A model generated the notes under the pieces. The model saw only the letters and a program-made list of their open reading frames with translations. It did not search any database and was not told where the DNA came from. Positions 58,141 through 64,000 of a stretch of DNA of 64,000 nt are shown here, piece by piece (position 1 is the stretch's first letter; each line of letters starts with the position of its first letter). Source of the DNA: Siniperca chuatsi (taxonomy: Eukaryota; Chordata; Actinopteri; Centrarchiformes; Sinipercidae). Position numbers and translations under genes: made by a program. The DNA lies in NCBI RefSeq assembly GCF_020085105.1, contig NC_058043.1:19135667-19199666 (forward strand), read 5' to 3'.

Positions 58141-60317
58141 ACTACGTGCATGTGACCTCAACCATCCTATCGTTCTCTCATATCGCCCCAAGAGGCCATA
58201 ACTGTGTCGACAGGCTTGGTGAGCTTTAATTTTAGCCGTGAGTCCTGAGGAGTTTAATGAAGTCTTCATTTGATGTGTTACACCGATGAAATGGGCTTAA
58301 GCATGTGTTAAATCAGCCACTTAGGTTAAAGTGGCCAAACAGACAAAGATGAAGAGTTGAAAGCAACTTACGAAACATTCAACTATTTTTCACATACCTT
58401 ACTGCATGCACAATTATATTTTACACAATAGAGAAACCCTGGTGACTGATAACAATATTATAATTAAATGTTTTTATTGGTTTTAGTGGTTCTGCTGTTT
58501 GTGCTTTGTGGTCAGAGAGACCAGTTGCGGACTGAAGCTGAGGTCCAAACTCTAAAACTAACTAAAAAGCAGCCAGCTGTGTTTGGTTGTAAATCTATTT
58601 GATGTAAAATGAGTGTGTTTCTCCTCTGGTGGCAGAGTGAAGGCAGTGGAGGCTCAGAGCAGAGCGGCTGTTTACTGCACCTCAGAGGTTAAAAGAGGTG
58701 TTGCTAGAATGGAGACTGGGAATGACCATCTTGAACCATACATAAATACACAAATGTCTCTGCACAAGGAAGAGGTGAGTAGTTCACTGGTATATATACT
58801 GTACATAACAGCGTGCTTTGTTGGGGAATGGGCTCGACTGGTCATGGTTTAGTACGCTGCTAATTTGAATAAAAACTAAAACTAATTTTATGTTCCTGCA
58901 AATTTGTAAATATCCACTGTTGTCAATTTGTAATGACAAAATACACTTTGGCCAAATACAAACTGTATGAGTTAAGCCACGTATCAACTAACAACACACA
59001 CTTTTCTTGCTGGTAATCCTATCTCTGTTATATTTATATAGATACTTTAGTACAGTGTATGTGTACACAAAGCAGAAAATCCTCAAAAATACATAAGTCA
59101 TAAAACAATTCAACTTGAATGAAAACTGCAGTTTTGAAAATTGACATTGGAAACTAGTTTGACAGAAAAAATCTTCACTCGAGGTCAACTTACTAGCCGT
59201 TACAATTCCCCCCCATACGATCACCTCTAATCACCGGAGCTCCATACATAACAACTGAGTCAACTCTATCTACTGAAGAAGACCATGAGAGCGTTTTAAA
59301 GCTCCAGGAAAAGCTAGTAAGTGGATCTTGAATTAAGATTTTTTTCCTTTGTTTTGTCAAACATACGGAAAATAGTTCCACATATGTCATGTTTACAGGG
59401 AGCAATTTAACAATATTAATGTTTCATGACTTAATCCTGACATCTGATGAATTCCCTTTCAATTTTCAGAAACCAATGTGATTCCTTTGCTTTCTTGTGT
59501 CCAGACACATTTCGACATATGCATATGACCTGATGAAGGTTCAGTGTGCTTTAGTCAAAGAACCTGAAACTAATCAACATGCAAAAAACACAAAATTGTG
59601 TCCTTTTTCTGTTATGACAGTTTAAGCCAACACTGGACAATCATTTGAATCTTGCAATACAAGGAGTACCCACACACTGGAATCACAGCTCCTTTTAATG
59701 CCTTTAATGTTATTAGAGATGTCACAACCAACTATAGGTCTTCCTGAGGCAAAGTTTTTATTGAGGTTTTGTGGATGTGCATACGACTACTCCAACAATC
59801 ATTTGACTCCCCTGCTTACAAAACAGAAAACTTCCTTTCACCTTATCACACATTGTTCATTATTTCTCCTGCATCTGCCAAACTCTTTTATCCTGCTGTG
59901 GTGCTGATGAAGAACAATTTGATCAGGAATGTCATGAAGTGTACAGACAGTGCCCTCTTTATTTAAGCCTAAGCTCACTCTCTTTCTCTCGTTCCCCCTC
60001 CCTTCTTCAATCATTCCTTCCCTGCATCATACCGATGATGTATGTGAAAGGTCGGGGGGGGTCAGACCAGATCTAAGTGCAAAGTCTTGTCTGACACTGA
60101 GTGCTGACGTTTTTAGAGGCTGCCCTAACTTTCATCAAAGAAAGAAACCTTCAAAGCATGTGAAAACTGTCACTCGCTCTTTATTTTTGCTCAGAATATT
60201 GCAATAATGAGGGGATCCTGGGTTATCCACCCCTCAGATCATTTTAAGGTGATCAAAGGAGGCATGCCCAGAGTTGTGGGTGGTTTCGCATTGCTCAGTG
60301 GTCAGTGATGATCTTAC

Positions 60318-60420
60318 CTGAGCCCCACATTGGTCGCCTCTGTTCTTCACGAGGCTAGAAGTGATCGGGATTCTTCGTCCAGAATAGAGTCCAAAGGTCA
60401 GTGTGTCAGCCAGCATAAAG
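60318..60420 (-). other. Candidate alternative upstream exon (5' end unknown)
   Basis: The minus strand has a consensus donor GGGGCTCAG|GTAAGATC at 60312-60326. The preceding frame is open from an ATG at 60416 (MLADTLTFGLYSGRRIPITS). It ends in phase 0, whereas znf385a exon 2 needs one carried base, so a fused protein in this frame is not expected. As a non-coding leader it could feed znf385a exon 2 and the internal ATG at DMKPLFQF. It could also be chance. Confidence 0.25.
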
Positions 60421-60426
60421 TAATAC

Positions 60427-62716
60427 TGACAGAGATCCTCTTCGAGTGGAATAAATAAAAGTATGCTCGCATTACTGCGAAGAGATTAATAAAGTAGCAC
60501 TGAGCGACATGAACGCAGACCTCGCACCAGTCAGCTGGAGAGTGGAGAGGGAAGTGCTCTGCACAGGCAGCCACATGCCCACGGTGTAGCTGCATCAAAC
60601 AGCAGGCGGCTTGATGTTTAGCTTCTTCATCTTCCTCACAGTCGCTTTCTCTCGCTTTATCTTGCTCTTTTTTTAGATTCCTTTTAAAAATGCCTCTCTG
60701 TGCATCTTTGTATTTTCTCTGTGTTTTCCCTTCATGTCATCACCTCTTTCCTGGAAGCGAAGGAAACAAGTGCATGAGATTCCAGAGGCTAATTCTGCTT
60801 CTTAGGACGGGGGAACCTAATATGTGAGGACAACTGTGGAAGGAGGGAGATACAGGCAGAGAGAGAGTGTGTGAGGAAAAGGAGGGGCAGGACAGAGAGG
60901 AGTGGGGCCCAGCGACGGATGGCAGATCAATGAAAAAAGGATTGGAGTGTATGTTATTGAAGAGGAGGAGGGTGGCAAGTCGTTGAAACTTGAGAAATGT
61001 GAAGGAGAGGACGAAAATGTTGACATGGTGAAGCAAAGGGAAATGTGATTGGCGGATTAAACAGATGGCTTACAGGCAGATATGTTGTGTCTTTTTTTTT
61101 GTTTGATTTGGAAATGGGTTCCTGTACAAATGGCTCTGCCAACAGGTTTCCTTCTCAGATATGTTAAACAGTCTGTGGCTCTTATAAATAGACAAAATGT
61201 GCCTTAGTTACACAACTATCCAAACCATGGCTCACTGTATATCTGAGCAAAAAAGTCACCTGCACCTTTTTGATTCATGCCCATTTGTGAGTTAATAGCC
61301 AGATGAAATTGTCCTAAAACTGCAAATACTTGGCAATCTTTCTGCTGCGTCATGTGTACACTTTGATCTTTGTCTTTCTTTTTATGCAATATCTGCATAC
61401 TTCTGCAAATATGTCAGAAAATTCACAAAGTGAAGTGAATTAAAAGTGGTGCTTTTATACAAAAATGTGAGGGGAAAAAAGATATATTTTTAGGTTACAG
61501 CAAAATGGCTTCTGTTGGTTTGTCACTACGAGTGATCCCTCTCACATTACACATTACAGTCATTTGATCCGTGGTAAATCTAAGAATATCAACTAGTGCA
61601 ACTTTAAATTACATATACCATGATGGAGGATATTATACATATTGTGTCATGGTTTGAGGGTTCATGTATGTTATTTCCTGTTTTATTTTGTAATATTCTC
61701 CTTTCCTTTATGTGTCTTGTGGTTTTCCTGCTTCTGATTGTTTGCCCTGCCCTGATCAGTTTCACCTGAGTATATTTAAGGTGATCAAACAGATTTTTAC
61801 ACTAAGGTTTATATTTAGGAAACTCTTTAATCTGGTTACAGTGATTGGAGTTTAGTGTGAATAAAAATGCACTGATGGTCTCAGTCATATATTCCCAACT
61901 CTTTTTTTCTATCCACTTGAGCAGCTGTCTGAGGATGACGGCCTCCTGGATCTGTTGCTTTATTTCAGTCACATCCCACAGTGCAAAACATCAGGAGGCA
62001 ACTTTACCGTAGGTGGCCTTCTTTAAAATACTGACCCACTGCATGCCCAAAACACCCTCAGCCTCTCAGTCACAGTTCAATTCGTCATCCAGTGAAACAC
62101 CCAAAGCGAAGTGGTGGAATAGCTGGGATGATGAAATTAAATGTGGGTGGCTGGTAGATGAACACAGTCACACAAAATTTACAAACATGATACAGCTGGA
62201 CTCCTGTGCGCTAGCATGTCGATTCCACGCTGCTGCCAGTTAAAGTGTAAATTCAGATCGGATGTCATAAATGTGCTTGCAAGTGTCGTTTCAGAGAGGT
62301 AAGAGAGTATTAGGTGGGGGAGCAGGAGGCGAGGCCTGAGGTGAGACTGACGCATGGCGCAATGTCGAGTAAATGTCAGTCTAATTCTGATATGCTAAAA
62401 GGCCTGTGAAGACGAAGTCAGCTCTACTCTGCCTTGTGCGTTACAACTCACCTGCAGAATATAGTGAATAAACGTGGGGTTAAGTACAGTCTATCAAAGC
62501 TATATGAACAGTCTAATGACATTCAGTGTGTGAAGTGCTCTTGTGTAAATGAGATAGGAAAACCAAGTGTTTAATAGCAGTAAAAGCAGTAATGGCACCA
62601 TCCCGTAAGGCTTGGCAGAGTCCCACCATGACACTTCTGAGGAAGAGATGTAAACTCATATACTAGTTTAATTTTAGACACACCTTCACTTTTATTTCAT
62701 TTGCATAATGTGGAGA

Positions 62717-62717
<1 letters not shown>
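60427..62717. other. Intergenic, no gene seen; one dispersed repeat
   Basis: 61645-61785 (GTCATGGTTTGAGG, ATTTCCTGTTTTATTTTGTA, CTGATCAGTTTCACCTGAGTA) resembles a recurrent fish repeat of unknown class. The rest is featureless. Confidence 0.4.
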
Positions 62718-62748
<31 letters not shown>

Positions 62749-62845
62749 AACACCTTCTGGCAACATGCCATGTGGGTTAGGTTAAGGGACAGTGGGGAAG
62801 GACAGCAAACCGGAGCAGTAAGCACATTTCACCACGGGGATACAG

Positions 62846-62893
<48 letters not shown>

Positions 62894-62920
62894 ATTCCTC
62901 CCCCTCTCCCCCTCAGGGTC

Positions 62921-62964
<44 letters not shown>
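62718..62964. repeat. Microsatellite cluster (CA)n-(CA)n-(CT)n
   Basis: (AC)n at 62718-62748, (CA)n at 62848-62891 and (TC)n at 62922-62964 within 250 bases. ORFs over it reading Thr-His or Ser-Leu repeats are artefacts. Confidence 0.95.
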
Positions 62965-62966
<2 letters not shown>

Positions 62967-63629
62967 GTACCTGCAATTAAATTTTTACAAGAATGTTCGC
63001 CATTGCATCCGACAGAGTAATGCAGGACTTTGCATTCTTCTCTTTCTCTGATCTAAATGTTGCTCATCAATGTTTACATACGTCTCCATTCCCCTTGACA
63101 TGTGGAGCTGTTTGGACTGACATAACAACTCATCCAACTAGCAGATTAAGCTACTGTTGGCCACAATGATGCAGTTACATATTTATGGTTCTCTGTTCAG
63201 ATAACTTTTTTGCCTAGGTTGGCTTTTGTCTCAGGCAATTAATAAGTAATAGGACACCTTATACATTGAGGCAGGGAATTTCTGTCCTTAGAGGGAGGTC
63301 AAACATGGCCAACTGCTAGACACTTGTTTTAGAAGATCATTGACTGGTTCAATATGACACGCCACTGTCTTCAAAATTACTGACATTCATTAAGAATATG
63401 AACCAACCATTTTTCTGTATGAGAATACAGATATATCAAGAAAAAGTGATATTTTCCTCATTTTTTTAATTTTAATTATTGTACACGTTTTGGGGGAAAA
63501 AGCAATGGATCTCAGATTTTTGGTTTTCATTATGCAACTTGTTGTCTGATCTCCCTCCCTTACTTGAACCTCTTTTCTTAAGACAAAAATCACTCAGTTT
63601 GTATTGGTATAAGAAATGTTCATATCCTT

Positions 63630-63840
63630 TACTTAAATAGGAATATGTCAATGTAAAAACACACCATTAAAAGTAGAAGTCCTCCATTCAAAATCTAGTA
63701 AGTAAAAGTACAGAAGTATTATCAGCAAAATGTACTTAAAGTACTTTAGCCTATCAGAGTATTACATAAGGTATTATTAGATTATTATTACTGATGTAAT
63801 CTGTAAACACCATTTTGATGTTGCAGCCAGTCAAGGTACA
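63630..63840. repeat. Fish interspersed repeat, AGTAAAAGTACAGAAGTATT family
   Basis: AAGTAAAAGTACAGAAGTAT, TATCAGCAAAATGTACTTAA and GATTATTATTACTGATGTAA follow the order of a very widespread teleost repeat. Diverged relatives appear near 9750-9860 and 26110-26160. Confidence 0.7.
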
Positions 63841-64000
63841 TCAGAACCATTAAACACATAATTTGTCTCACTATCAATAAAGGCATTATCACACAAAATC
63901 AAAGCAAAATTGATCAAACAATAGCATTCAACCCAAATAAGAGTTTTGCTTGAAATGGTGCCAGTTGTGTTGTTTTTCTACACTGTTTTTGGCTACTTTT

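Larger units (their letters stand above)
56341..60317. other. Region upstream of znf385a, no confident gene
   Basis: Microsatellite-rich. The stretch at 59195-59350 (ACTGAAGAAGACCATGAGAG, AAAGCTCCAGGAAAAGCTAG) resembles a dispersed fish repeat end of unknown class. No ORF with a domain. Confidence 0.4.

Overview
This window is teleost nuclear DNA. Four vertebrate genes are recognisable: three have GT-AG introns and the fourth is a single-coding-exon GPCR. They sit in AT-rich DNA full of fish-type repeats: RTE/Rex3-like and L2-like LINEs, a DIRS-like fragment, a Tc1 element, hAT-like and other inverted-repeat elements, tRNA-type SINE sequence and long (GT)n tracts. No bacterial, viral, CRISPR or operon-like feature was seen.

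Layout. 1-1285 is a decayed non-LTR retrotransposon that runs off the left edge. apof (apolipoprotein F-like) is on + at about 5.65-6.99 kb. stat2 is on +, with 23 coding exons from 10875 to 19349; joined in phase they give 798 codons. gpr84 is on - at 21514-22743, with a probable non-coding first exon near 23.6 kb. A nested transposon block fills 24.0-26.2 kb. A broken partial duplicate of gpr84 lies at 26.9-28.3 kb. znf385a is on -, with its last exon at 30926 and its first coding exon (10 nt) at 55767-55776; eight exons join in phase to 419 codons. From 56 to 64 kb I find no confident gene, only a candidate alternative upstream exon and long microsatellites.

Context. From established knowledge, APOF and STAT2 are close neighbours on human chromosome 12q13, and GPR84 and ZNF385A are close to each other in the same cytogenetic region. 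The window therefore looks like a compact teleost version of a conserved vertebrate segment. The genes are not an operon. STAT2 (type I interferon signalling) and GPR84 (medium-chain fatty-acid receptor of myeloid cells) both have immune roles, ApoF is a secreted lipoprotein component, and ZNF385A is a nuclear zinc-finger factor. A shared pathway cannot be inferred from the sequence.

The most noteworthy items are: the gpr84 duplicate, whose deletion junction creates a new 45-codon ORF covering only the last membrane helix; a 68-bp-arm hairpin insertion flanked by a 15-bp duplication inside the gpr84 intron; the in-phase 10-nt first coding exon of znf385a more than 10 kb from the next exon; and a long TG tract pressed against a stat2 splice acceptor. 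I did not find evidence of a wholly new biological system.
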